Source: Kiritimatiellales bacterium
GTDB lineage: Bacteria > Verrucomicrobiota > Kiritimatiellia > Kiritimatiellales > Tichowtungiaceae
Assembly (NCBI GenBank): GCA_028692515.1
Contig: JAQUXG010000067.1
Span: forward strand, 1-8,211
DNA length: 8,211 nt
Direction of reading: 5' to 3'
How positions within the stretch are numbered: position 1 is the stretch's first letter; every line of letters starts with the position of its first letter. Both the position numbers and the translations under genes were made by a program. The notes under the pieces were generated by a model. It had not been told where the DNA came from. It saw only the letters and a list, made by a program, of their open reading frames with translations, and made no database searches. Positions 1-5,007 of the stretch are shown here, one piece after another.

Positions 1-1
1 T

Positions 2-973
2 GTAGAGCGTCGGGAAACGCTGCTGCAAAAACTCAGCGGTGCGATGCGAAATGTCGAGATAGACAAAAGGATCGCCGTGTTTCTTCATAACCGAGTCGAT
101 GGCGCGGGCGGTGATGTCGCGCGGAGCAAGCGGGCCGCGTTCATCGAAGTCATAAACAAATTCATGCCCGCGCCGGTCGATCAGTTTAGCCCCCTCGCCG
201 CGCACCGCTTCGGAAATCAAAAAGGTTTTCGCGTCGGGATGATAAAGACAAGTCGGGTGGAACTGGATCATTTCCATGTCGCGGATCGGCAGTCCGGCGC
301 GCCAGGCCATCGCGACGCCGTCGCCGGTGGCAACATCCGGATTGCTGGTATAAAGGTACACTTTGCCCAGTCCGCCGGTTGCAAGAATCGTGACGGGTGA
401 GCGCACGGCGAGAATTTCACCAGAGGTTTTGTCGAGAAAGTAGCAGCCGACACAACGGTTTTCACCGCTCAGGCCGGCCCATCCGGTCGGGATCACATCA
501 ATGGCCAGCCAGTTTTCGGCGATAGTGATGTTGGGGTCGGCCTTGGCGCGGGCGAGCAGTCCTTCGCTCAACGCCTGCCCGGTGATGTCGCCGGCATGCA
601 AAACGCGCCGGCGCGAATGGCCGCCCTCCTGACCGAGATCATATTCGTCCGGATGCTCCGCATTGCGTTCAAAATGGACTCCCCGCTCTTCAAGCTCGGC
701 AATCCGTTCCGGGCCGCCTTCGACAATCGCGCGCACCGCGTCTTCTTCGCTGAGGCCGCCGCCGGTTTGCAGCGTGTCGGCAATATGCTCCGCCATCGTA
801 TCGGCCGGATCGACGACACAGGCAATGCCGCCCTGCGCATAGCGGGTGTTGCATTCCGTCGCGACACGCTTGGAGGCCACCAGTACCTTGCCGTACGCGC
901 TCAGCCGCAGGGCGGCGGTCAAGCCCGCCACGCCGCTGCCGATCACTAGAAAATCCGTATCACGTGTCTGCAT
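2..973 (-). CDS. nadB: L-aspartate oxidase NadB, 3' part cut off by window edge
   Basis: NadB is the FAD flavoprotein that oxidises L-aspartate to iminoaspartate, the first step of de novo NAD synthesis; NadA then makes quinolinate from the product. Reading the minus strand from ATG at 973-971 gives 324 codons open to the window edge, against about 530 for the whole protein. The start reads MQTRDTDFLVIGSGVAGL, an N-terminal Rossmann dinucleotide site for FAD. Further in are RYAQGGIACV, RVLHAGDITGQAL, IQFHPTCLYHPDAKTF, SEAVRGEGAKL and DERGPLAPRDITARAID. These closely match the E. coli NadB signatures and separate it from SdhA/FrdA, which share the fold. No strong Shine-Dalgarno site precedes the ATG; only GGAA about six bases upstream, and it lies within the left arm (979-984) of a degenerate palindrome. 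It is transcribed divergently from the repeat-protein gene. Identification is firm. Confidence 0.95.
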   Translation of the reverse strand, partial: MQTRDTDFLVIGSGVAGLTAALRLSAYGKVLVASKRVATECNTRYAQGGIACVVDPADTMAEHIADTLQTGGGLSEEDAVRAIVEGGPERIAELEERGVHFERNAEHPDEYDLGQEGGHSRRRVLHAGDITGQALSEGLLARAKADPNITIAENWLAIDVIPTGWAGLSGENRCVGCYFLDKTSGEILAVRSPVTILATGGLGKVYLYTSNPDVATGDGVAMAWRAGLPIRDMEMIQFHPTCLYHPDAKTFLISEAVRGEGAKLIDRRGHEFVYDFDERGPLAPRDITARAIDSVMKKHGDPFVYLDISHRTAEFLQQRFPTLY

Positions 974-978
974 TTGGG

Positions 979-993
979 TTCCAATGTTTGCCG
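979..993. repeat. Degenerate copy of the TTCCAA-N3-TTGGAA palindrome
   Basis: The left arm TTCCAA (979-984) and spacer TGT are identical to the perfect copy at 4917-4931, but the right arm reads TTGCCG and has decayed. It lies six bases from the nadB start codon; on the nadB strand the intact arm supplies the only GGAA resembling a ribosome binding site. It may be a decayed family member or a chance match. Confidence 0.35.
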
Positions 994-1073
994 CTTCGCT
1001 GCCGGCGCAATAGCGTCAGCCCCTCTCGACTTCGTCTCGGGTGCGAAATTCAGGCAGTACCATACTCTGTTTT

Positions 1074-1088
1074 TTCCAACTATTGGAA
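1074..1088. repeat. Intergenic palindrome TTCCAA-CTA-TTGGAA
   Basis: Perfect 6+6 bp inverted repeat around a 3 bp spacer, extended by one further T/A pair to 1073-1089. It is one of four clean members of an intergenic family in this window (with 3258-3272, 3280-3294 and 4917-4931). Its position between two divergent genes fits an operator or other DNA-binding site. The AT-rich arms and absence of a strong RNA stem argue against a terminator. The cognate protein is unknown. Confidence 0.6.
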
Positions 1089-1158
1089 ACAGAAACGTCG
1101 CGCGCTTCACCTAAGGTTTGCCTTTATCTCCAATGGGATTGCGTGGTAAAAGGTCGCC

Positions 1159-2229
1159 ATGAAAACGACACTCGTTCTGCTTCTCACACTGGCGGCCGGT
1201 CAACTCTTTGCGGCTATGCCTCTTGAAAAATCCATTACGCACGTCAGCACCCCGCTTCAGCTGGGGGTCGATGAGAGCCACTATCTCTACCCGAAGGAAT
1301 ACGGCGTCCATGGCCTGCGGCTGAACTGCTATTTCGTTGAAAACCGTTATATGCACGGATTGGATCTCGGCTTCTGGAATGTTTCGGAAGATGCCAGCGG
1401 GATTCAGGCCGCCATTTATCGCAACGAGACATACGATTTCGCCGGCATCCAGCTTTCGCTCTGGAACGCCGAAACTAAGAATGTCGGCGGAATTCAGGTC
1501 GCAACGGTTACTACGGATGCGGAAGACCTGGCCGGCGTTCAACTGACCGGCCTGCTCGGCAAGGCACGCGAGGTGAGCGGCATTCAGCTCGGCGGACTTT
1601 CCGCCGTGGCGGCGACTGAAACCGATAAAGGCTGGACTAAAGGCGTTCAGGCCGGACTCTACGAAGCCCGCTCTGAAAATCTGGCCGGCATTCAGCTCGG
1701 CGGCGTCTTCTCCGGATCGAGCTGGTATGCAGATGGCATCCAGATCGGTCTGCTTTTCACCGAGTCCCGCTACACCCGCGGCATTCAGCTCGGTGGACTG
1801 ACCGCCCGCTCTAAAGAAACCACCGGCATTCAGCTGGGCGGATTGATGGCGAAGTCGGAAATCAAAGCCACCGGTGTTCTGCAGGGGGCAATTATTCTGG
1901 CCGAAACCGGCGACCTTGACGGCTGTTTCCAGCTGGCAGGCGTTGCCGCCAATGTCATCGGCTCAGCAGACGGCGTTCAAGCGGGAATTATCAGCACAAT
2001 GGCCGGCTCGCTGGACGGACTTGAAATTGCCGGTATCTGGAATTTTGTTTTCGAAAATGTCCACGGCGCGCAAATCGGCCTGCTCTACAACCATGCCCGT
2101 TATGTGCGAGGGTTGCAGCTCGGTCTGATCAATCATTGCGAGCGGCTGGACGGCGTGCAGATCGGTCTGATTAACACGGTTAAAGAGGCCCGATTCAGCA
2201 CCTGCCCCCTGCTTCGCGTTGATTTTTAG
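1159..2229 (+). CDS. Secreted GIQLG-repeat protein, LA_2272-like
   Basis: A 356-residue predicted exported protein of unknown function. Residues 1-19 form a typical signal peptide (short basic start, LVLLLTLAAG core, then LFAA). From about residue 52 almost the whole chain is a tandem array of about 19 units of 14-16 residues, each opening with G-[IVL]-Q-[LIA]-G or a variant, such as GIQLGGLTARSKETT and GVQAGLYEARSENLA. One unit near residue 150 carries an insertion of a few residues. The chain ends LLRVDF, with a C-terminal aromatic as in many outer-membrane proteins. The pattern recalls the LA_2272-type surface repeat proteins described in Leptospira, so a surface or outer-membrane beta-rich location is likely but inferred. 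The start has AAAAGG at 1148-1153 ahead of it. It is monocistronic, with nadB divergent and fabI 89 bp downstream. Function is not identifiable from sequence. Confidence 0.85.
   Translation: MKTTLVLLLTLAAGQLFAAMPLEKSITHVSTPLQLGVDESHYLYPKEYGVHGLRLNCYFVENRYMHGLDLGFWNVSEDASGIQAAIYRNETYDFAGIQLSLWNAETKNVGGIQVATVTTDAEDLAGVQLTGLLGKAREVSGIQLGGLSAVAATETDKGWTKGVQAGLYEARSENLAGIQLGGVFSGSSWYADGIQIGLLFTESRYTRGIQLGGLTARSKETTGIQLGGLMAKSEIKATGVLQGAIILAETGDLDGCFQLAGVAANVIGSADGVQAGIISTMAGSLDGLEIAGIWNFVFENVHGAQIGLLYNHARYVRGLQLGLINHCERLDGVQIGLINTVKEARFSTCPLLRVDF
1579..1841 (+). repeat. DNA-level direct repeats inside the repeat-protein gene
   Basis: A 17-base unit, GGCATTCAGCTCGGCGG, occurs at 1579-1595 and 1687-1703, and with one mismatch each at 1780-1796 and 1825-1841. 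These encode the GIQLGG core. Near-identity at DNA level in only some units suggests recent duplication or conversion within this block, while flanking units have diverged. Such repeats could permit unit gain or loss by recombination. Confidence 0.7.
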
Positions 2230-2248
2230 TCAACTTAAGGCTTTTTTT
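2218..2248 (+). terminator. Weak possible terminator after the repeat-protein gene
   Basis: GTTGA (2218-2222) and TCAAC (2230-2234) form a five-pair stem around the TAG stop codon, and a run of seven T follows at 2242-2248. The stem is short and the T run is offset by seven bases, so this is at best a weak terminator. Confidence 0.3.
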
Positions 2249-2318
2249 GCGGCAGAAGTCTGGCATTGTCCCGCCCTTTCGTGCGTATTCACCTTTGTTT
2301 TAGGAAAGGAAAGTTATC

Positions 2319-3206
2319 ATGGTTAAAAAAGGCGGAACTTATGTAGTGATGGGCCTGCTTAATACGGACTCCATCGCCTATGCCACCGGCAAGCTGATTG
2401 AGGAACAGGGCGGCAAAGTAATTTACACCGTTCAAAATGAGCGTCTCAAAAAGATTTTCTTCGACCGCGGATGCACTGATATCTCGCAGGAAGAAAAGGA
2501 TGCGATGGACATTCGCTATTGCGACGTCACTATCGAAGAAGAAGTTCGCAGCCTCTTCAAAGAAATCGGCGAGCTCAACGGCATCGTCCACTCCATTGGC
2601 TTTGCAAACCCGAAGACCTGCCTGGGCGACCATATTTACACCGATGCGATCGAAGACGTTAAAGTGGGCTTTCATATCAGCTGTGCCTCGCTGGCGACTG
2701 TTTCGCAGTTCGCACAGGAGCACATGCACAAAGGTGGATCGATCGTAACGCTTTCCTTCGCTTCGCAGGTGGCCTTCCCCTTCTACAACTGGATGGGCGT
2801 CAACAAAGCGGCGCTCGAGGCGCTGGTGCGCGCACTGGCCCGCGAATACGGACGCGAACACGTCCGCGTTAACGCCGTCTCGGCCGGACCGCTGGCGACC
2901 AAAGCCGCCAAGTCAATTCCGCATTTCGCGCATTTGGCGCGCGTCTGGAAAAAGATGAGCCCGCTCCCGTGGGATGTCATCAACGACAAAAAAGAAGTCG
3001 CTCAGGCTGTCGTTTTCCTGCTGGGTGAAGGCTCCAAAAAGATCACCGGTCAAACCCTCTACGTGGATGGCGGCGCTTCGATTGTCGGCGGCGAACTGCT
3101 TCCCAAGGAACGCCCGATCAAATCCATGCCCGCTAAACGCAAGGCCGCAGCCAAAGAACGGCTGGAACGGATGCGGGAATTGCAGGCCTCACACAAAGAG
3201 GCTTAA
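2319..3206 (+). CDS. fabI: Enoyl-[acyl-carrier-protein] reductase FabI, with basic C-terminal tail
   Basis: FabI performs the last reduction of each type II fatty-acid elongation cycle, reducing trans-2-enoyl-ACP with NAD(P)H in the cytoplasm. The 295 residues begin with a Rossmann glycine region (VVMGLLNTDSIAYATGK) and continue with the FabI cofactor motif HSIGFANP at 91-98. Y156 and K163 (YNWMGVNK) give the Y-X6-K catalytic pair typical of FabI rather than the Y-X3-K of ordinary short-chain dehydrogenases. RVNAVSAGPL at 183-192 and GQTLYVDGGASI at 244-255 complete the fold. Two oddities: the first tyrosine of the usual FabI motif (E. coli Y146) is F147, with one residue fewer before Y156, and about 35 extra residues rich in K, R and E follow the usual end, against about 262 residues in E. 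coli. AGGAAAGGA at 2302-2310 is a strong ribosome site eight bases before ATG. A strong terminator follows. Confidence 0.9.
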   Translation: MVKKGGTYVVMGLLNTDSIAYATGKLIEEQGGKVIYTVQNERLKKIFFDRGCTDISQEEKDAMDIRYCDVTIEEEVRSLFKEIGELNGIVHSIGFANPKTCLGDHIYTDAIEDVKVGFHISCASLATVSQFAQEHMHKGGSIVTLSFASQVAFPFYNWMGVNKAALEALVRALAREYGREHVRVNAVSAGPLATKAAKSIPHFAHLARVWKKMSPLPWDVINDKKEVAQAVVFLLGEGSKKITGQTLYVDGGASIVGGELLPKERPIKSMPAKRKAAAKERLERMRELQASHKEA

Positions 3207-3215
3207 GTCGAAACG

Positions 3216-3240
3216 AAAGCCGCCGCAAGGCGGCTTTTTT
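3216..3240 (+). terminator. Rho-independent terminator after fabI
   Basis: AAAGCCGCC (3216-3224) pairs with GGCGGCTTT (3229-3237) around a GCAA tetraloop, and T's continue to 3240. It starts ten bases after the fabI stop. It separates fabI from the Tat operon, so that operon needs its own promoter. Confidence 0.9.
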
Positions 3241-3253
3241 ATTGCCCGTTACC

Positions 3254-3276
3254 TTTTTTCCAAACTTTGGAAAAAA
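3254..3276. repeat. Perfect 23 bp intergenic palindrome, first of a tandem pair
   Basis: Core TTCCAA-ACT-TTGGAA at 3258-3272, extended by matching T- and A-tracts to a 23 bp dyad. It lies between the fabI terminator and the first gene of the Tat operon, where an operator would be expected. Its centre (3265) is 22 bp from that of the next copy (3287), about two helical turns. Confidence 0.7.
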
Positions 3277-3277
3277 G

Positions 3278-3296
3278 TTTTCCAAGGGTTGGAAAA
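3278..3296. repeat. Perfect 19 bp intergenic palindrome, second of a tandem pair
   Basis: Core TTCCAA-GGG-TTGGAA at 3280-3294, extended by two T/A pairs on each side. One base separates it from the preceding palindrome. It overlaps the likely -35 region of the Tat operon promoter, so a bound protein would be placed to affect transcription. Confidence 0.7.
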
Positions 3297-3306
3297 AGCC
3301 TATGCT
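3278..3306 (+). promoter_or_regulatory. Possible promoter of the DUF4404-tat operon
   Basis: TATGCT at 3301-3306 is a fair -10 element. Seventeen bases upstream lies TTTTCC (3278-3283), a poor -35, so an activator or non-standard recognition may be needed. The predicted start near 3313 would give a leader of about 16 bases that still includes the GGAGG at 3318-3322. It is placed here mainly because the fabI terminator isolates this operon. Confidence 0.35.
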
Positions 3307-3328
3307 TTTTTTCAACTGGAGGCAGGTT

Positions 3329-3568
3329 ATGAACGATCAACTGAAACGGACTCTTGAGGAACTGCATAAAGAACTCCGGCGGCTGGGCCCAGACAATCCG
3401 GAACTGCAGATTTTGCAGGAAAAAACAGCCGCCACTCTTGAATCCGGGGAACACTTGCCGATTGTCGAAGAATTGCAGGATGCCGCAGAAGCCTTTGAAG
3501 TCCGTCATCCTGACCTGACGGCCCTGATTAATAATGTTCTCAGCGCACTCAGCGGCCTGGGCATCTGA
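3329..3568 (+). CDS. DUF4404 family small protein
   Basis: A 79-residue soluble, strongly charged protein. The head (NDQLKRTLEELHKELRRL) is an amphipathic helix, followed by a variable linker and the conserved-looking tail DAAEAFEVRHPDLTALINNVLSALSGLGI, residues 51-79. The motif [FR]-E-x-x-HPDLT-x-x-I-N, ending in G-I, is what I recognise as DUF4404, whose function is not known. It has no signal peptide or membrane segment. The start at 3329 is chosen because GGAGG (3318-3322) lies six bases upstream; a longer in-frame start at 3242 would have to translate through the palindrome pair and has no ribosome site. It is the first gene of the operon, and its stop codon lies two bases before the tatB-like start, so the two are probably translationally coupled. 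A role with the Tat system is suggested only by position. Confidence 0.8.
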   Translation: MNDQLKRTLEELHKELRRLGPDNPELQILQEKTAATLESGEHLPIVEELQDAAEAFEVRHPDLTALINNVLSALSGLGI

Positions 3569-3570
3569 AT

Positions 3571-3873
3571 ATGATGCCGCTCACGACAGCGTTTATATCT
3601 CCCGGCGGCGGCGAACTGCTCTTGATCCTGCTGGTACTGATTCTTCTGTTCGGCGCCAAGGACGCTCCGCGCATTCTTCGCAACATTCAAGGCCACCTGA
3701 ATAAGCTTCAGCGTTCCGCCGCCGATTTTCGCTATAAACTGATGTACGGCGATCTGCACTCGCACCCGACCGAAGAGTCGAAAGATACCTCTGCCTACGA
3801 TGCGGCCGATTACGGGCCCGACCATGATCTGCCGCCGGACGATGAGCCCGAAAAGCATGAAGACCCTGTTTAA
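3571..3873 (+). CDS. TatB/TatA-like Sec-independent translocase subunit
   Basis: A 100-residue member of the TatA/TatB/Hcf106 family, which exports folded proteins, often twin-arginine cofactor enzymes, across the cytoplasmic membrane. It has a short N-terminal segment, then a membrane helix from about 12 to 27 with the conserved polar residue E15 (GGGELLLILLVLILLFG) and the FG hinge at 27-28. An amphipathic helix follows (AKDAPRILRNIQGHLNKLQRSAADFRYK), then an acidic, histidine-containing, probably disordered tail. The usual K-L-P after the hinge is replaced by K-D-A-P, less like TatA and more like a divergent TatB. Two ATG codons, 3571 and 3574, stand in tandem; the ribosome site is weak and initiation probably relies on coupling to the upstream gene. 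Family assignment is firm; TatB versus TatA is inferred from gene order and divergence. Confidence 0.85.
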   Translation: MMPLTTAFISPGGGELLLILLVLILLFGAKDAPRILRNIQGHLNKLQRSAADFRYKLMYGDLHSHPTEESKDTSAYDAADYGPDHDLPPDDEPEKHEDPV

Positions 3874-4654
3874 AAAACTGACCCCGCACTTCGCCGATCG
3901 CGACAGGGAACTGCCCTTTCTGGAGCATCTGGAAGAGTTCCGCACCATGCTGATCCGCTGCATTCTGACGCTGGTCATTGCCACCGCCGTCTGCATTCCG
4001 CTGGCGAAGCCGCTGCTGAACTGGATGCAGGCTCCGCTCATGAAGGTTGCCGAACAGAATCATTACACCTTTGAACTGATCACCACCTCCCCGGTTGAAG
4101 GATTCCTCCAGGTGGTCAAAGTCGTTTTCGCAACCGGCATCCTGCTAAGCCTGCCGCTTATGATCTATTTCATTGCCCGGTTTGTGATGCCCGGATTAAA
4201 GCCGAAGGAGCAGAAAATGCTGGTAACCGGCGGGCTGGCCGGAGCCGTGCTTTTCGCCGTCGGCGTGACCATGTGCTACATCATCACCCTGCCGGTCGCC
4301 GTAAAGATCATGTTTTATTTCAATGATTATCTTGGCACCACCGCCAACTGGAAGATCGACGCCTACCTCGGGTTCGTCATGCACCTGCTGATCGGCTTCG
4401 GCCTGGCCTTTGAACTGCCGCTGATTCTGCTGATGCTCGGCCGCATGGGAATTGTTTCCGTCGCCCAGCTCTGCAAATTCCGGCGGCATGTGATGGTCGG
4501 CATTCTGATCGTCGCTATGGTTCTGACGCCGCCGGATGTGATCACACAATTACAAATGGCTATTCCGCTCTATCTGTTATATGAATTGTGCATTCTGATC
4601 CTGCGCCTGACCCAACGGCGCGCGCGGAAAGAGAAGAAAGGAACCGAAGAATGA
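3857..4654 (+). CDS. tatC: Sec-independent protein translocase TatC
   Basis: TatC is the polytopic receptor of the twin-arginine translocase: it binds the signal peptide and gathers TatB and TatA. From ATG 3857 the protein has 265 residues, close to the usual 250. The cytoplasmic N-terminus carries FLEHLEEFR (21-29) with the conserved glutamate of the signal-peptide site. Six hydrophobic segments follow. Other family landmarks are PGLKPKEQ with E118, FGLAFELPL with E186, and LTPPDVITQ with D227 before the fifth and sixth spans. The C-terminus is basic ([12 protein letters not shown]). An in-frame ATG at 3842 would add five residues; neither start has a clear ribosome site, and both overlap the tatB-like gene (17 bp from 3857, 32 bp from 3842), which again points to translational coupling. 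Identification is very firm; the exact start is not. Confidence 0.95.
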   Translation: MKTLFKKLTPHFADRDRELPFLEHLEEFRTMLIRCILTLVIATAVCIPLAKPLLNWMQAPLMKVAEQNHYTFELITTSPVEGFLQVVKVVFATGILLSLPLMIYFIARFVMPGLKPKEQKMLVTGGLAGAVLFAVGVTMCYIITLPVAVKIMFYFNDYLGTTANWKIDAYLGFVMHLLIGFGLAFELPLILLMLGRMGIVSVAQLCKFRRHVMVGILIVAMVLTPPDVITQLQMAIPLYLLYELCILILRLTQRRARKEKKGTEE

Positions 4655-4884
4655 ATACACTCGCCCTGATTCCCGGCATGTCCGGAATTCCTGAAATCCT
4701 GCTGATCGTTTTTGTGGTGATCCTGCTGTTCGGCGGAAAAAAACTGCCCGAACTGGCCCGCGCGCTTGGCAAAAGCCTGAATGAATTCAAAAAAGGGCAG
4801 ACCGAAAGCGCACCGGAAAAGAAAATCGAAAAACCGGCCGAACCCGCCGAGTCTGAAGCCGACGAGGACAAAAAAGACATCTGA
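4651..4884 (+). CDS. tatA: Sec-independent translocase subunit TatA
   Basis: A 77-residue TatA, the subunit that oligomerises on TatBC to let folded cargo cross the membrane. The membrane helix [18 protein letters not shown] (12-29) carries E15, followed by the near-canonical amphipathic helix [20 protein letters not shown] (30-49). The acidic and lysine-rich tail is low-complexity ([22 protein letters not shown]). The start at 4651 overlaps the tatC stop as ATGA and has AAAGGA (4637-4642) eight bases upstream; the longer frame from 4588 would lie inside tatC and spoil the TatA N-terminus. It is much closer to the TatA consensus than the gene at 3571, so the operon order is tatB-like, tatC, tatA rather than the enterobacterial A-B-C. 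It is the last gene of the operon. Confidence 0.93.
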   Translation: MNTLALIPGMSGIPEILLIVFVVILLFGGKKLPELARALGKSLNEFKKGQTESAPEKKIEKPAEPAESEADEDKKDI

Positions 4885-4901
4885 GTTCCAGACCCCGGAA
4901 C
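4885..4901. repeat. Inverted repeat just after the tatA stop
   Basis: GTTCC (4885-4889) and GGAAC (4897-4901) are separated by seven bases and begin directly after the tatA stop codon. A T run follows only at 4913-4918, too far for a classical terminator. It may be a 3' RNA stem or chance. Confidence 0.35.
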
Positions 4902-4912
4902 CTTTCCGCTCA

Positions 4913-4935
4913 TTTTTTCCAATGTTTGGAAAAAA
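4913..4935. repeat. Perfect 23 bp intergenic palindrome downstream of tatA
   Basis: Core TTCCAA-TGT-TTGGAA at 4917-4931 flanked by six T's and six or more A's, giving a 23 bp dyad with the same architecture as the copy at 3254-3276. It lies between convergent genes, so a promoter operator is less obvious here than for the upstream copies. Confidence 0.7.
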
Positions 4936-4945
4936 AATATGAAAT

Positions 4946-4958
4946 CCGGCCTCGCCGG
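4946..4958. repeat. Short GC-rich inverted repeat
   Basis: CCGGC (4946-4950) and GCCGG (4954-4958) flank CTC. It lies between the two palindrome copies downstream of tatA and could form a small RNA hairpin. No function can be given. Confidence 0.3.
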
Positions 4959-4973
4959 TTCCAGGGGTTGGAA
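4959..4973. repeat. Near-perfect palindrome TTCCAG-GGG-TTGGAA
   Basis: Matches the family with one base changed in the left arm; the spacer GGG and the following AAAA match the copy at 3280-3294. Its centre (4966) is 42 bp from that of the preceding copy (4924), about four helical turns. It abuts the bidirectional terminator. Confidence 0.55.
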
Positions 4974-4976
4974 AAC

Positions 4977-5006
4977 AAAAAGGCCGCCTCTTGAGGCGGC
5001 CTTTTT
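4977..5006. terminator. Bidirectional rho-independent terminator between tatA and the NifA-like gene
   Basis: AAAAAGGCCGCCTC (4977-4990) and GAGGCGGCCTTTTT (4993-5006) form a 14-pair stem with GC-rich core. The T/A ends give a U-tract on both strands, so it can stop the Tat operon transcript from the left and the regulator transcript from the right. Confidence 0.9.
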
Positions 5007-5007
5007 G

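Larger units (their letters stand above)
974..1158. promoter_or_regulatory. Divergent intergenic region between nadB and the repeat-protein gene
   Basis: This 185 bp stretch must hold the start signals for nadB (leftward) and for the secreted repeat protein (rightward). It contains a perfect TTCCAA-N3-TTGGAA palindrome at 1074-1088 and a degenerate copy at 979-993 next to the nadB start codon. On the minus strand a TATGGT hexamer (complement of 1060-1065) lies nine bases beyond the palindrome and could be a -10 element for nadB; this is weak. I see no convincing -35/-10 pair for the rightward gene. The short open frames here look like chance. Confidence 0.5.

Noticed and set aside
44..949. 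Plus-strand open frames across the nadB region
   Set aside because: They are antisense shadows of the minus-strand nadB frame, whose full set of family motifs is unmistakable.
964..1226. Short open frames of about 61 residues in the nadB-repeat gene gap
   Set aside because: No ribosome sites, low-complexity chance composition, and overlap with the palindrome and with the true start at 1159.
3254..3296. Palindromes as rho-independent terminators
   Set aside because: The stems are short and AT-rich, and proper GC-rich terminators lie right beside them (3216-3240 and 4977-5006).
3242..3328. Longer N-terminus for the DUF4404 gene starting at 3242
   Set aside because: It would translate through both palindromes and the promoter region and has no ribosome site, whereas ATG 3329 has GGAGG at the right distance and gives the family's usual N-terminus.
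3800..3856. tatC start at 3800
   Set aside because: The extra residues are the tatB-like tail read in another frame and resemble no TatC N-terminus; 3857 or 3842 fit better.
4588..4650. Longer N-terminus for tatA starting at 4588
   Set aside because: It lies inside tatC, adds a charged extension foreign to TatA, and ATG 4651 has a good ribosome site and the usual ATGA overlap.
979..4973. Palindromes as insertion-sequence ends or a CRISPR array
   Set aside because: No transposase, target duplication or regular spacer array; the arms are conserved but the central bases vary, which fits binding sites better.
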